In this document: positions 33,301 to 46,800 of the stretch, piece after piece
Layout of the letters: every line of letters begins with the position of its first letter
Numbering within the stretch: the first letter of the stretch is position 1
NCBI RefSeq assembly: GCF_900496995.4
Contig: NC_044012.1
Location: 4,154,001-4,218,000 of the forward strand
Direction of reading: 5' to 3'
Length of the DNA stretch: 64,000 bases
From: Aquila chrysaetos chrysaetos
Lineage: Eukaryota > Chordata > Aves > Accipitriformes > Accipitridae
Position numbers and translations under genes: made by a program
Notes under the pieces: model-generated
Told to the model about the DNA's origin: nothing
The model's input: the letters and a program-made list of their open reading frames with translations, nothing else
The model's database searches: none

Positions 33301-36300
33301 GAAATAACACTTCTCCCACACTAGCTTTGTAGAAAACCTATCTAGCTCCATCTACGTTCCCACTCCTCTAGCTCCTTCTTTTGGGAGCTTGTTGCCAGCA
33401 CTAAGTCCAAGGCAGCCTTTGCAAATCAAGCTATCATTTAATTTGAACATAAGCCTCTAAAGGGTGAGTAACAATTAGCACCCTCTGCGTAGCTATTTTT
33501 TGGATGATTATCAGCTGGATAGCTGGATAGTCCTGCTTCTAGAAACTTCAAGGCAGCTCCCTACCTCCTTCAAACATCTTCCCAACAATTCCTTGAGCAG
33601 AGGACTATTCGTTCTCCATAGTAAGCTCTGTGTCAGTGTTGACAAAGCAAGCTGCAAAACTTGGCTGAAGTAGGTTCTTCCCAACTAATAGCTTAGGATA
33701 CATTGCTGAGTCGCCTCGGGGAGAGGTCTTGTTTGGAGCTGTGGTCTTGAATTGCCATACAGGCAGTTTTTCACACTGCTGTTATTAACCTAAACTGGCA
33801 TATTTAAACATCTCATTAATCACCTTATATACAATAAATGTCAATTATTACAAAGCAATTCCTCATCCTCAAAGAACTATCAAGGAAAACAGATTTAAAC
33901 AGTGTCTGAATCAATAGAAGGCAGTTACTCAAATTAAGGGAGAATGAAGACTAATAAACCACTCCTGCAGTCTATGCTATTGAAAGGCACCATTATATCC
34001 ATGAGAAAACATTGGAATTAGGGTCAGAAATTCCATAATTTACTCACAGGTCACACATGACCTGGCACAGCAGCCAAGCTCCTACAGTCTTCCTCTCTCT
34101 CTTAGGAAGAAAACATGCTGCTCTCCCTCCTCTACACCAATTTATATTTATAATTACATGTAACACGGTATCATCCTGACTGCTTTGCAAGTAATAGTTT
34201 GCTAAGAGATTAGAACAGATAATAACTGAGAATATAAGCAACTTCCTTCAAGTGGATATTTGCAAGATCAGTCCGTTAGTGAGAGTCGCAATCAGCAATT
34301 CCCAAGCGGCTGCTGAGACAAATGCAAAGTCTCAGGAATGCATAAGCAAATGCATTAGACACAATACATCCACTGGAGCAGTGATTCATTAAACAAAAAA
34401 GCTTCTGGAAACATGGAAAAAACATGTTCAACACAGGAAAAACTAATGGCTTTTCCCCTCAAAAGGGGAGTAATTATTGTAAGTTGTCACTACTTATAAA
34501 GTGACCACCTAAATGTGTACTTTAGGTAGTAATAGTCACTCTTAATAAAAATCTTTTTGCCAGGTATACCACAACCTCAAATTTCATCAGGCTCCAAATT
34601 TTCAGAAAAAAAATTGTATGGACTTCAACTCTATTTGCCTGGAATGGGAATTTCAAACAGAAAGGCTGAGTGTGTAATGACCAGTTTCATCAAGAGACAT
34701 TTCAGCCCGTTTCACCTTCTCCTTATTATATACTAGCTCAAAGTGGTTTAGATTTCCATTCTCAGTGGAGAACAGATGTAGAGAATAATTTCTGGTTTCT
34801 CTGAAACATGAGCAGCATATTTTTGGTTGAGGGCTTTGTAAACTTGCTCCTCCCAAATCAGAGGTTTGGGGCCATCACGAAAAGAGGGGCTTGCTGATCA
34901 GAGATTAGCGAGTGCCCTGATGCGCTGCCCAGAAGGCGAGGGGTTACTGGCAAAACCACTGAGACATGGAAAGGGCCCCAAGGAGCCCCACTGAGCCTGC
35001 AGATCCACAAGAAATCTTGGCCTTAGCCTTGCATATCTTGGTACATGAGTAATGTCTGCACTTCTGCTGCTGCTCTGCTCTAACAAATGCCAGGCTAGAT
35101 GGCTAGATCGTTACCATTCCTGGTATGGGACTGATCCAGCTCCCACTGGAGCCAGCTGGAGCCTTTCCATCGAACAAAGTGGGGGGGGGATCGGCCCCAT
35201 TGCTGCCGCTGTTTGTCCTTGTACAGCGCACGCTGCCTCCTTCCCACCGCGCCGGGAGGCAGTGGGAGGCAAAGATCGGGAGACAAGGGCAAATCCTGGA
35301 ATCTGCAGCTATTCCTCAGAGGGGACGAAAATCCTATTTAAGGAAAGGAGAAAAACTGAGAGAGGGTTTTACGACTAGGTCTGGAATGAGGCAAGGAAAA
35401 ACACTGATGTGAACAGTTCAAATCAAAGCAGATGGTCTTTACGTTTCAGTCAGCCTCGACTTTGAGAATTAATGCATGGCAGTGCCAAGGTACACCCCAA
35501 AATATGTTCCTGTGAAAATGTTTTATCTCCTGACATTGCAAGTATGAGTGTAATACTGGGGAGGTCTCATTGCAGAGCAAGGGTTTGTTGTTCCAGCTAC
35601 TGTCCAAAACGAACACAGTGATGGTCCCCACCCCAAAGCACAATTAACACTTGGAATTACAATTATCCTGTGTTCCCCAGTCTGCAAGTTTTGACTCTTG
35701 CTGGGGTCATGGACCAGTAGAAAGGGAACAGTGAAAGGCTAGAAGAGCAGTGATGGTTGACAGCAGACCAGTGTTGACAGCAGATGAGTGTTTCCAAGAG
35801 GCAGGGATGAGCAGGGGTTGTGTTTACAGGCTCTGAGGGCTTTTCTGGGTCAGGGCACTCTGAAATGTAATACAATCCCACCCCATCCCATCCGGGATAG
35901 GGAGTAAGGGTTTACAGCAGAGTATGAGTGAAATTCTAGTTTATAGAAACCAAACTTCATCAGAGGGCTCTACATTCATCCGTCTATGCTCGGCCTCCCT
36001 CTTCGTACATGGGGAATATTTTGGGATTGATTCTTACTTATGACTGACTGTCCCTGCTGTTTGGGTGTATGTTGCAGAAAACAACAGAGAAAAGAAAAAA
36101 CCCCGACCCTATAAAGTAGGAATGTGGGGAGTGTAAAGTCAGAAAACTGACAACAGGGAGAGAACCTGAAACTACTTCTAATTCATTTTTTCAAGTGGCG
36201 AGGTTTCAAGTTATGTCCCTCCTGCTTTAAATTTCCCACTTAGTAGCAGATACTCAGCTGGGGTAAACTGCTCTGGGACCATTGTATTTTAGGACAAAAT

Positions 36301-38024
36301 CCTGTTCCCATTGCAAGTGAAATTGGTATTGATTCTCATAGCACAGGGATTCCAGCATCTGTGCTGAAATCTGTGGGTTTCACACTCTGCAGGGGGGCAA
36401 ATATTGGCTTCAGATGCAGTTTTCATTGAGGATTTTATGCAAGGAAACATTCCAATTGTTCAAAGGCTGCGTTAAAAAAAATGCTGGTTCTGCAACATTT
36501 TTAATTTGGAGCCAAATTTAAGTTAATACTTAGCCTTTCCCCATGTCAGAATCAGCTATATGGAAAAAAAATGACAAAAGATTTCTTATTAAAATCTGAG
36601 AAGTGAGGTCACAGGGTTAAGGAGCTCTGGAAATCAGAAATCCTTAAGATGCATGTCTGGTTGTTTTTGTCTGAATGGGAAAGTTGCTTTGTTTGAGCCT
36701 TTTAAGTGGCAGGGTTTGCAGAATGGAAACAATGGCTGCTGATAGAGATGAAGAAAAGCCCCACATCTGAGAACAAAAATGGAACTGAGACTCCACCTCA
36801 GGGCAGCAGAGATACCGACTGCCTTTTGTTTTGGAGGAACTGACCCCTAGGGATTCGAAAGTCAAATACTTGACCCCAAAGAACAACCATAAAAATGCTA
36901 TGTTATTTTTTTTAATTACTTCAAATAGAAGGACCACTCATAAAGATGCAGATTCACCTGGCTTTCTTGATGAGGAGACATGGTCGTCTGCCTACTGATG
37001 CTCTGCAAACACCTCCAATGGGCCATTCATTGTCAGTGCCAACACATGCAGGGAACTGTAGTCAAAGTGTTTCACAACACGGAGGAGTGAGAGAAAATAC
37101 CTTGTGTGCATCCATAGGGTGATGGGATTAGCTCCAAGACTTTGCCTCCTGCACTCTGTCCTCTTCCCAACATTTTGCTTTTTCCTTCTGCTTTTTTGTT
37201 AGTCTTTCTTCCCTTCCCTTGAAAAACCAGTTTTCTTATTTCTACCTTCACAGCCCTGGGCTGCTCGAATTGCTGGTGCATCAGGACGGACGAGGATGTG
37301 CCACTCGTGAGAACTTTAAAGGCAGGAGCCTCTTGGGTGCTGATTCTGCAAAGACATCAGCATCTGCTTCATGGCAGTGATATGGAGCTGGTGCACCAAA
37401 CTCTTACCCAGATAGGGGACAAAAGTTTGCAGGCTGTTTCTTGTAAAGAATGATCCAATGTGTATTCCTTTTGGATTGCAAGTTAAAATATCTTTTGAGA
37501 AAAAAAAACATAGGCTGTTCTTATTTTCTCTAGGATATGTTGCGTAGGAGTATAATAAGAATATAATTACCTTAAATCAGACATAGACCATGAAGGAAAC
37601 AGATGCTTATTTCTTTTAGAGATTAGGCAACCTTGCAGGCTGCCCAATAGGAAACAGTAGAAAACAGGCAATATATCTCACAAGCATCAAGCAAATTAGA
37701 ACATTGCTCAGGAAATAAGTAGATTTTATGACTGGTAGAAAAAAAAGCTTTATTTTTTTAATGCAGGCTATAGCAGGCTATATATTTCATTCATTTTCAA
37801 GTTGCCAGCCTCTCTAGCAATTGTATTTTGGCCAGCTACACCTTCTAGTTCTGCCTGGTGGTTTGAAAGAGGAGAAAAAAGGTTTTTTCCTGAAACCAGA
37901 CGCAGCATCTATAGCACAACAAGCAGCAGTCTTTCCTGAACTTTCCATTCAAGGATTTTGGACTTCAGGATTTTTCAAGAGCTGCTGATCATCACTTGCA
38001 TGGACTTCAAACCCTAAGTAGCTG
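27389..38024. other. Intergenic DNA, no recognised gene
   Basis: No recognisable protein family, RNA gene or repeat family. The AT-rich low-complexity block at about 31165-31260 (TATATA-type words) and minus-strand ORFs of 60-100 codons have neither splice support nor homology that I can see. Confidence 0.45.
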
Positions 38025-38048
38025 TACCCTAAGGAGTACCCTAAGGAG
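38025..38048 (+). repeat. Tandem 12-bp duplication
   Basis: TACCCTAAGGAG twice in direct succession, with a degenerate third copy (ACCCTAAGTAG) just upstream at about 38011. Confidence 0.85.
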
Positions 38049-40821
38049 CTGGGCTGCTCCCCAGACTGGATGAGTCCCAAAAGTAGCATTTTTGCTTTCA
38101 GAGTTGACTGTCTGTCATAAGACCAGCTTAGGAGAGGTGGGAACCTTAAAGCATCCTTCTGGCCTCTGCTTAGTAGAGATTTTCTGGTTCATTAAAACTT
38201 TGATACATTAATGGCCTGTGCGTGATTTCAGAGACTGGTGCACCGAACTCCTGCAGTTCATGCCTGGAGCTTGTTAGTGTAATTTTCTAAAGATTAGCAA
38301 GCATTGATTCCACTGGGAAGCCTTGGGGAAATGCCGTTAATCTCTTCTGACTGCTGCGGCAGTGCATGTTTATGGAGGGTGCCTACTGGGGTTCTCACTG
38401 CTGCCGGGGAGATGTGATTCTTAAGGAAAGTTTTCCCTTTAGAAAAATTGCATCAATTGCAATCGAGAACTATTAGCTAATGGTAGCTTCATTGAGTCAG
38501 ACACTTCATTTTACTTCTCCCAGGTTGTCTGAGCCCTGGAGGCCTTCCACAGAAGGTAGATACTGACTCAATTCTGGCTTCAGTTGCACTAGCGTAACTC
38601 CTATTAGCCTCAACAAGCTCAGACAGGTAAGAATTAGGTGGAATTTTACCTGTTGGAAGGACATCATATATATTTTAACACAGAAGAGTTGTGTATTATT
38701 ACACAGTGGAAAAAGAAAACCAACCAGGATAATTCCATTTCCTAGCTAAAAGGTGGAAAGTACTACAATTAAGTAGAAGAGTAATTCAATTTTCTGGTTA
38801 CAAACCAGAACATTCTTGGTAGAATTAATGAATGAATGCCGAGTCCTGGGCCAGTGTTTACAAATCAAATCTCACAGTACACAGGTGGGAAAGGACAATA
38901 AAAAGCCTAATTGCAAATTAGGGCCACCAAAGAAGGAGCTTGGAAGCTGGCTTATATTTTTAATAACTTTTTACCAATTCTATATAATCCATGGAGTTAG
39001 GGATGTGAATATTGTCCTTCAGTACCCTGTTCCAAACACAGAATGATTTTCACTGATTTTCAGTTTTACACTGGTGTAAAGATCAGCAGAGCCTTACCCC
39101 AGGGAAAATATTATCACTTGTACATCAGCAATCTCCAAAACAGGGAAACAGTGAAACCTAGAAAGAGAAAAGCAAAGTGCCTAAAGAAAGACAAATTGTT
39201 TGGATAGTCCAGACATTGTTTTCTTATCTTTAGCTAAGCTGGGGCAGTAGATTTGTTGGTCTTGACAAAAAAGCCCTTTGTACGTTGTAGGAGAAGGAGA
39301 CCCTGGGGGACAGAGAACAATAGGCTTCCTTTGACACACGGATTGATTACCTTCAGGAAGCGCATGTGGATTGCTCAGAGTGATTGAATTCCAGTATTGC
39401 TTTCTCAGGATCATCTAATTATATTACAGACTCTATCATGGTCCTTTAAATGGCCACAATCTCTTTTACCACAGTAATGAAATAACCACTGCTTAAAATA
39501 ATGATTTTTTTTTTTAAATGGGCTTGGCAGCCAGCGCTAGAGCATTTTCCTCTTTGACCGTGAAGAGAGCTACCGGCATGTGTTGTAACATCCATGCGGG
39601 CAGTGTGGTATGGATCTGTCCCTTCAGTTCCCATGCTTCAGAGGTGGCTAAATCATGTTTGCAGGGGTCTGTGGGAGTAAGACAGCTCCGTGCTGTTCAC
39701 AACTAGCAGTGAAACGGTTGATGACATACGTACAAGAAGAAAGAAACAACAGGGCTGTGTTGGGTACCCATTGCATCAGCAGTTGCATGGGCTTTGAGGA
39801 CTTTATGGCCGTTCAGTGTTGGAGGACACATAACCAGAATAAAACATTTGGTAGTGAGGCCAGATGTACCGGCAGATGCCACTGGCATGCAGGGAGCCCT
39901 GTGCTCCTTCAGCTGGCCCGTGCTGCTTTACAAACCAATGCAAATCTTTCTGCATTTGCCAGCAAAACCCCAGCCTCACCGCTCATCCTCGCAAACCAGC
40001 TTCTTGCAAACTCCAGGCTTCTTTCTTAAACGATCTGGTTTAAGCAAGTTTGCCGTTTCCCTTTTCCTCACAATATTTATTTTTGAGGAGACGCCTGTTT
40101 GACCCATAGCTGTGACACCCATGGAAGACCTTGAATGCGGGCATCCTCCCTTGCTCAAGGGCTGCTCTCCCCACACAGCAGCTATCCGGCACACTGCACA
40201 AGCAGGCCCTTGTGAAGAACAAAGGAGCTTCATGGCTGTTTGCTTACAAACTTTTAAAAGCACAACTGTAATTTATGAGAGATTTCCCTTTCCCGTCATC
40301 AGTGCTAGATGAGGAGGAAAGCTCTGGGTTGCTTACTGCAGTTATCCGTGGTTTATGTGTACGCAGCCCTTCGATGCTGAGCTACCAAGGACGTGTTTCC
40401 TGCACAGATGCTGTTTTTTTGCTGAAAGTGATGAATTCCAGAGATCACAAAAGCTAGAAAACTGTCAGCAAAGAGCTTGTGGCTCAGGGAAAGAAAAGGC
40501 AGCTGCTGGGAGCACCTCTCCCTGCGGGGCCCCTGCCATGACCTCCACCTCTGGCAGGGAATCATTGAGGAAGAATGGTATTTCAGTGCACGAGCTAGCT
40601 CCCACGTGGAGGTCAATGAGAGCAACAGCAGAGATGTTTGGGGATGAGGAGGGGTCCCAGAATTTGAAGGGTTTGTGAATAAAGACTGTGGGAGTGGTTT
40701 ACAAAAGATGCTTGACTAAAAAGAGAACTCAAATTTCCAGAAATTCCTCCCCACCATTGCTTCCTTGATATCATAGCAATATGTCACAATCTAATTAAAT
40801 TCAATTTTTTCTGATTTTGTG

Positions 40822-40842
40822 AAAAAAAAAAAAAAAAAAAAA
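40822..40842 (+). repeat. Poly(A) tract, 21 A
   Basis: Homopolymer A21 followed by CAAACCAAAAATG. No retroposed body is recognised upstream. Confidence 0.9.
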
Positions 40843-43800
40843 CAAACCAAAAATGTTTGTGACTTTTAGAGCCTGAGGGGCTGCCCAGACCTTCTGTGAA
40901 AGCAGAGATGGGATCCATGTGTAAATCATTCCTCCTTTCAAACTGACCTTTTGCTACGGTGGATTAAAATCTCCACTTTATTTACAAACATCAGCTAACT
41001 GAATAAGCTATTGAGGGCTGTAACTGTTGATCGATGTTAAGGCCATCTGAAACATCAAAGCAAAGGCTATTTATGAGGAAGGATTGAAGAAACATGGCAA
41101 CTTGCCTCTCTTCCTTTCTAGCTGTGTGCAGCAGCAATGGCTCAATCAGTTCAGCTTCTGTGAGTGTATTTCAGAAGTATGGGTTGCAACTTTTATGGGC
41201 TGAAGATTAAATACCAAATATAGTCTTGATGGCAGCAAGCACAAATCTCCTGATTCCTCAGAGCTACAGTGTCATTTACTTCTGTGCAGTGAATTAATAT
41301 GGCAGTGCAGACAGAAGAGATGATGAGTTTAGACCTGGGTTTTGAAGCATCAGGGTTGGATCGATGTTGAAGGCACTGCGTTAGCATAGCCCTCTGGGCT
41401 GTCTCGCTCCAGCAATTAAAGTCACTGGCACAAGAAGTCAAAATGGCTTTATCAGTATGATCAAAATGATATAAAATCCCTGCTCACTCCTAACTTTATG
41501 TTAGCAGAGAGATCCCTTTATCCCCTCAGCCCTAGGACCTAAATCAAAGACATCCCCTTAAGATTATCTCCCTCAGCTTTCCCAGGTTGCAGATCCCACA
41601 AATAACACCAGCCAGGATTTTTCCCCCATCAGTTTAGATTTCCCTCAGTCCCATTTGAATCAAAAAGGGGGTTGTTGTTTTTCATTTAATTTTGCTTTTT
41701 TTTCTTCTTCTTGTTTTTTTTTTTCCTGGCGGGTTGAAAAGATTAAACGGAGCAATTCATTTTTCAGATAAAGTATTTCACTGAACAACCCCTAGTCAAG
41801 AATTGGGGTGCTTGTAATAGATTTCAGATTCACAAAAACAACCGTTCTCTATTTTTCTTGCAAAAAAAACAAATAAATATGCAAATCAAAGCTATCAGTG
41901 GCTTAGATTCTCATCAGAAACCATAAATACACATGCAGTTTATTCAGAGGAAACACATTTTGGAAAAACTTTCAGCTTTCAAAAAGGCTACAAAACAGTG
42001 CAAAAGGAGAGGAAAACTAGGCACAGTTTCCTCTTGCTCCCACTCCTTTCATAATATTTTACCTTGACATTTATCATTTACCAGATAAATGATTTGCACC
42101 AAAATTGGAATATTCCCATTGATGAGAGAGGATGTGCACAGTCCAGAAAAATACCTTTGAGGGTGGTTCCTTTCTGTGTTTGGCTACTGACCTCAGAAGA
42201 CTATTTTCCACTGTGAATGACACTCGGATATAGCTGGCAGGATATGCTTGGCTAAATATAGCAACCCAAAACAAAAAAGGCATTTTTATGAAAATGTACC
42301 AAGACATCCATTTCACCAGGCATGACAGCCTTTCAGCTTTGTTTTGCAATCAAGAAAAAGTCTGGACAAATTAGCTGACAAACACATTCTTATGATGTTG
42401 ACCACTGGATGGTAACATTACATGGTCTCTCTAGTTCTTGTCCTTGCCATGTGGGCAAATAGCTCAGATCTGGAAGAGAACACTGCATTTCTGTTGCTAA
42501 TTATGGGAGGGAGCTGAGCCTAGTAGACCTAGAGTTGGTTCAGAGCCTTTACCTCTGTCAAAAGTTGTTTTTGTGGTAAAGCTGCTTCCTGGAACCTGGG
42601 GGTAGATGTTAGATCCCCAAAACGGACCTTCCCCAATTACTGTTGGGAAAAGCAGTCTGTTTTGCTTGCAACCACAAGTCCTGGGTCACTTCAGCTCTTG
42701 GTAACATCCTCCATCAAGTCCTTGCGCTTTCCTGCACCTCAGGTCCCTCTCTTGGCTATATATCTTCCTTTGAACTTAGGCTGAGCCATGGAAAGAGAAA
42801 ATGAACCTGTAATCTCATGGAGCCAAAGAGGAGATACTCTGCCACACACAATTTCTTACAACGTTCTCAAAACCTCTTAGCTATGTCCTTGTCTTGCCTT
42901 TTGAACTAATGTCCTACCTTAGGTCCTTATGTCTCCATCACACACTAAACGCCAAAGGGCCTCCACCTCTTCATGTGAAGACTGTAGGCTTTTTTCTCTT
43001 TTCTAAAGCACTCTCCCTGCAAAAAAACAAATTACAAGCCCAGAGCATTTCAGTAATCTTCAGGTGAAGGTCACTTGTAAGTGTATCAAAGCAGACCATT
43101 TTGTTTGCACAAGGCTTTAAGCATATGCTTAACCTTAAATGAGTAAGTCCCATAGAAGGAGGTCTCGTATGCTTAAATTTACAGATGGGTGGTTGGGTTT
43201 TGCTGGTTTGGGATCTTGGACCACAAAGCACACAAAGGAGATCTGCCAGGCTTCAGATGAACCACAAGGGCAAATTTCATCTCCTTAGAAATGTGCAGCT
43301 GATTTGATACAGATTTTCTGGTGCACAGATCAAAGAAAGAGTTGTGCACTGGGCTAGCATGTGTCTCCACGTGGGAAATAAAGGGAGAAAAATGGAACAA
43401 ATGTAAGAAAACAATGAATGGGGTTTCAATCTATGAAAGATGCTCTACATTTGGTAAAGAGACTCTGCCTGTTGGCTAGTTGTGAGGACTGGGGAATGCA
43501 GGAGTTTTGTTGCTGTCCTGTGACTGCTTCAGACAACCCCCCCCAAACTGCTACAACTACCAGCCTGAGTAGTTTGCTGCCAACTTCTTTCACCTCCTTT
43601 GAGAAAATGGGTTCGTTTAGCCTCCTGGGAGAAATAGTTAGGCAGAAGTGATTCCAGATGGGAGAGGATAGGATGGCTTTTGTATTCACAACATCTGCAT
43701 GGCATATATGGCATAGGACAATCCAAAGGGCTTAGGGAATTAGGTGACAAGTTGTGTGGCTCTCTGAGGTTGCTGTTGAAATCAAAGAGTAAATAAAAAA

Positions 43801-46800
43801 GCTGGCTTTAAAGCCTCTCATCCATTTGGAGCGTCTCTGCTGTAGGCATATGACATGCTGCATTGCTCCTTGCATAAAGGAGTCACAGACACACGCTCTC
43901 AGTAGCATAACTTCAGATGACATGGCCCGACCAGCGGGATGTTTCCATCACCCTCTCTTCTTGTCCCAGAGGAGATAGGGTGTAACTTTGTGCCTACCTG
44001 GACCACTTAATCTAGGGAATAAAGTAACAGTGTTTGTGGGAGAACTTAAGTGGCAAAATAGAAAAGTGCTCAGAGCAAGAATGTGAAGATGCGGTGTTTC
44101 TGTGAGCTGTCATAAACCAAGATTCTCTATCCTTCCCCAGACAGGACCTTGATAGCAATCAATAACTAGAAAAATGAAGCCAATTGTTGGCAGCAGGATT
44201 TAATATCCCTTCGATATGGTATTTCATTTTATTTCTGTGTCTGGCTGTCATCTGCTGGGACAAGATCTGAGAGAAGTGAAACAAAATCCAATTTTTGTTG
44301 AGCCTTCCACAGTAGGAGCAAGTCTGTTTTGCACCATGAGATGAGTTTGTACAGTCTGCAGAATAACTGCTCTGTCCTCTGTTTGTCCCCTATCCCCAAA
44401 TTCTTGGATTCCTCTAAAAGGTTAAATACAGTTCTGCTTTGACCTGGAAAACAAGATATGTCTAACGGATTTTTAAGGATTAACTTTTCCAAGGTGCATT
44501 ATTTAACTCATTACTTCAGTGCTCAGCTGAACTGTCAGATTTGGTCTCTATTGTGACACTTGGAATAATCTCCAATTAGACACAACAGATTCTGCTGGGA
44601 AACCAGACATAAATCAGGTAGTGCTGAGCACTGAAGCTAAATGGGCAGACTAAGCAAAACATATGCTCAAGGGTCCCCTGCCACTCTGCATGACTAGACA
44701 TGATGAGATTTGCTGGGAGGTATGTGATGTGGGCCAGCAGTGAAGTGTAGGTGTCAAATTCTTGGCACACTTGCCTCGCAATGCGAGGAGACACTAAGCA
44801 AATACCTCAGCTTTGTACAAAGGCAGGGACTGACTTAAGGGCAAACACCAGCAGCGCCCAGCTTTCTGCTGGCTCCGTGGAAAAGAGCTGCCTCCTTCTG
44901 CAAAGTCACAACAATTTCCTTGCATTGGTGAGAGACTCGCATTATCAGTACTAGAGCAAGACGGGGCACAGAAGCACCTGCTTGTTCAAAGCAAAACAAG
45001 ATCTGAGAGTCCATAGCTCCTCTGCTCAGAAATGATACTGTGAGTTATTCTGGCTGCACAGGGGCTTCAAAGCAGTGCTTACTGCATGTAGGGAGGGATG
45101 AAGCATCCAAAATTGAGGCTGGTTTACAGAGCTGTGCAGCACCTTTTTGTTCCGAGTGTTTAATGGGACAATCCCTGCTTAATCCTAGACTCTGCTGTAA
45201 TTTTCAGATTACCAGTTGAGACTGCCTATTCTGAGACTTCCAGGACTTCATGCTACAGGTTGGGGTTTTTTTTTCTGTAATGTTGTATTCAGCCCTCATG
45301 TGAAATGTCACTGTAGGAATAAGTAACGGATTACTTGCCTTTTAGCACTGGGCAATCCCAGCTATCCTCCCACTCAGTCCTGCAGACCTGTACCTTGACG
45401 TCTCTTCTCATGGCGCAAGTGAGCAACAGAGCAAGTAAGCACACACTTATCCAACAACTGGTATTGGAGGTACAAGACTTATTCCTCTGACCAGTTTTAA
45501 ACATGAGTCTTCACCTTAAAATAAGTATTATTTCCTAGTCTCAAAGAAGTCCTGCTACTGCAGACACTAATACTAATCAATGCCACTAGTCCTTATCAGT
45601 GTCAACAACAGCTTTACCTGGAATTGAGAAAGATGATAAACAGGTATTTTCATGTTTCATTTACAAACTCTTCCCTCCCCCCATCAGGAAAATGTATGTT
45701 TAGTAAATACCTCTGATGACATGAAGCACTTTTTATTGTTTGAGTTAAACGAATGTCATAGACTTAATTAGTTACACATTTCCCTAGGAGGAAATGGGAA
45801 GCCATTAAAACTACCGCATTAAAATATCCCTCAATTACTGCTTCTTTGCAGATGATTTCAATTTGGTTCATCTGCTGTTTCCTGTTGAGTGGTTTCAGCA
45901 GAGATGTTTGAGGAGCAGCACAGGGTGAACTCCTGCACCAGAGAATTGCCGTTTGCAGGTCGGGCTGTCCTGCCGTGCGTGCCCACATCTCCCTGGACTG
46001 GGAGCCCTTCCCGTCCTGGTCCTCCCCATATCACCCCTTCCAACAAGGACTGTCACTCCATGCTCCCTCCATCCCTTCTTGCCTCCTAGCCTGAGACCTC
46101 CATTCAGTATCTCAGTTCCCCAGTCCTAGGTAGTTCCCCAACTTGCCCCAGTCTGTACCATTCCTCTGCCTCCAGAGGGAAAATCGCACCTATTTCCAAA
46201 ACGCCAATCCTCTGGACACCTTGCGTGCCCACACCCCTGCAGTTCTGGCCCTCTGGAGTGCTGGTGCTTTCCTGTCACCTACAACCCAACAGGTAACATT
46301 CAGCCTTTCAACTTACAGTATCGTCTCCATAACAAGAGCATGCAAAGAATAGAAAAGGCATGAAGAAAGAGGATGAGCAGAGAGAAAGCCTTTTAATTTG
46401 TGCGAGTTCAAAGCAATTTGCTCAGAGGATAATGAGTATGATGTACTGCTCAGTTCAGTTCAGGGCCATGTTGAAATAAGCTGATCCATTCAATTAATGA
46501 ATATACTTAAAACAAGGAATAGAGGGATAAAAATCACTGAGGTGCAATTATTTCGACAGCTGTTGCAAATAAGGTCCTATAATTTCTCATGGAAGGATTG
46601 TGCTGAGCTAATTGTAACGTAGCAATTCCACAAACAGGCTGTTTTCGGGGACTCTTGTGCCTTGATTGTAAGGGCTGGAATTGGTCCTTCACTGCGACAC
46701 TGTTCAGGGACTTCTGAGACCTCATCAAAAGCTGAAAAGTGTTGCATTATACTTGCCCCATCTTATATAAAATGGGGCAAGAACTACCATTGCAGTTTGG

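Noticed and set aside
34653..34856. Minus-strand ORF resembling an Ig-like strand (ending DETGHYTLSLSV)
   Set aside because: A possible acceptor CATGTTTCAG precedes it, but there is no cysteine pattern for an Ig fold and no partner exon.
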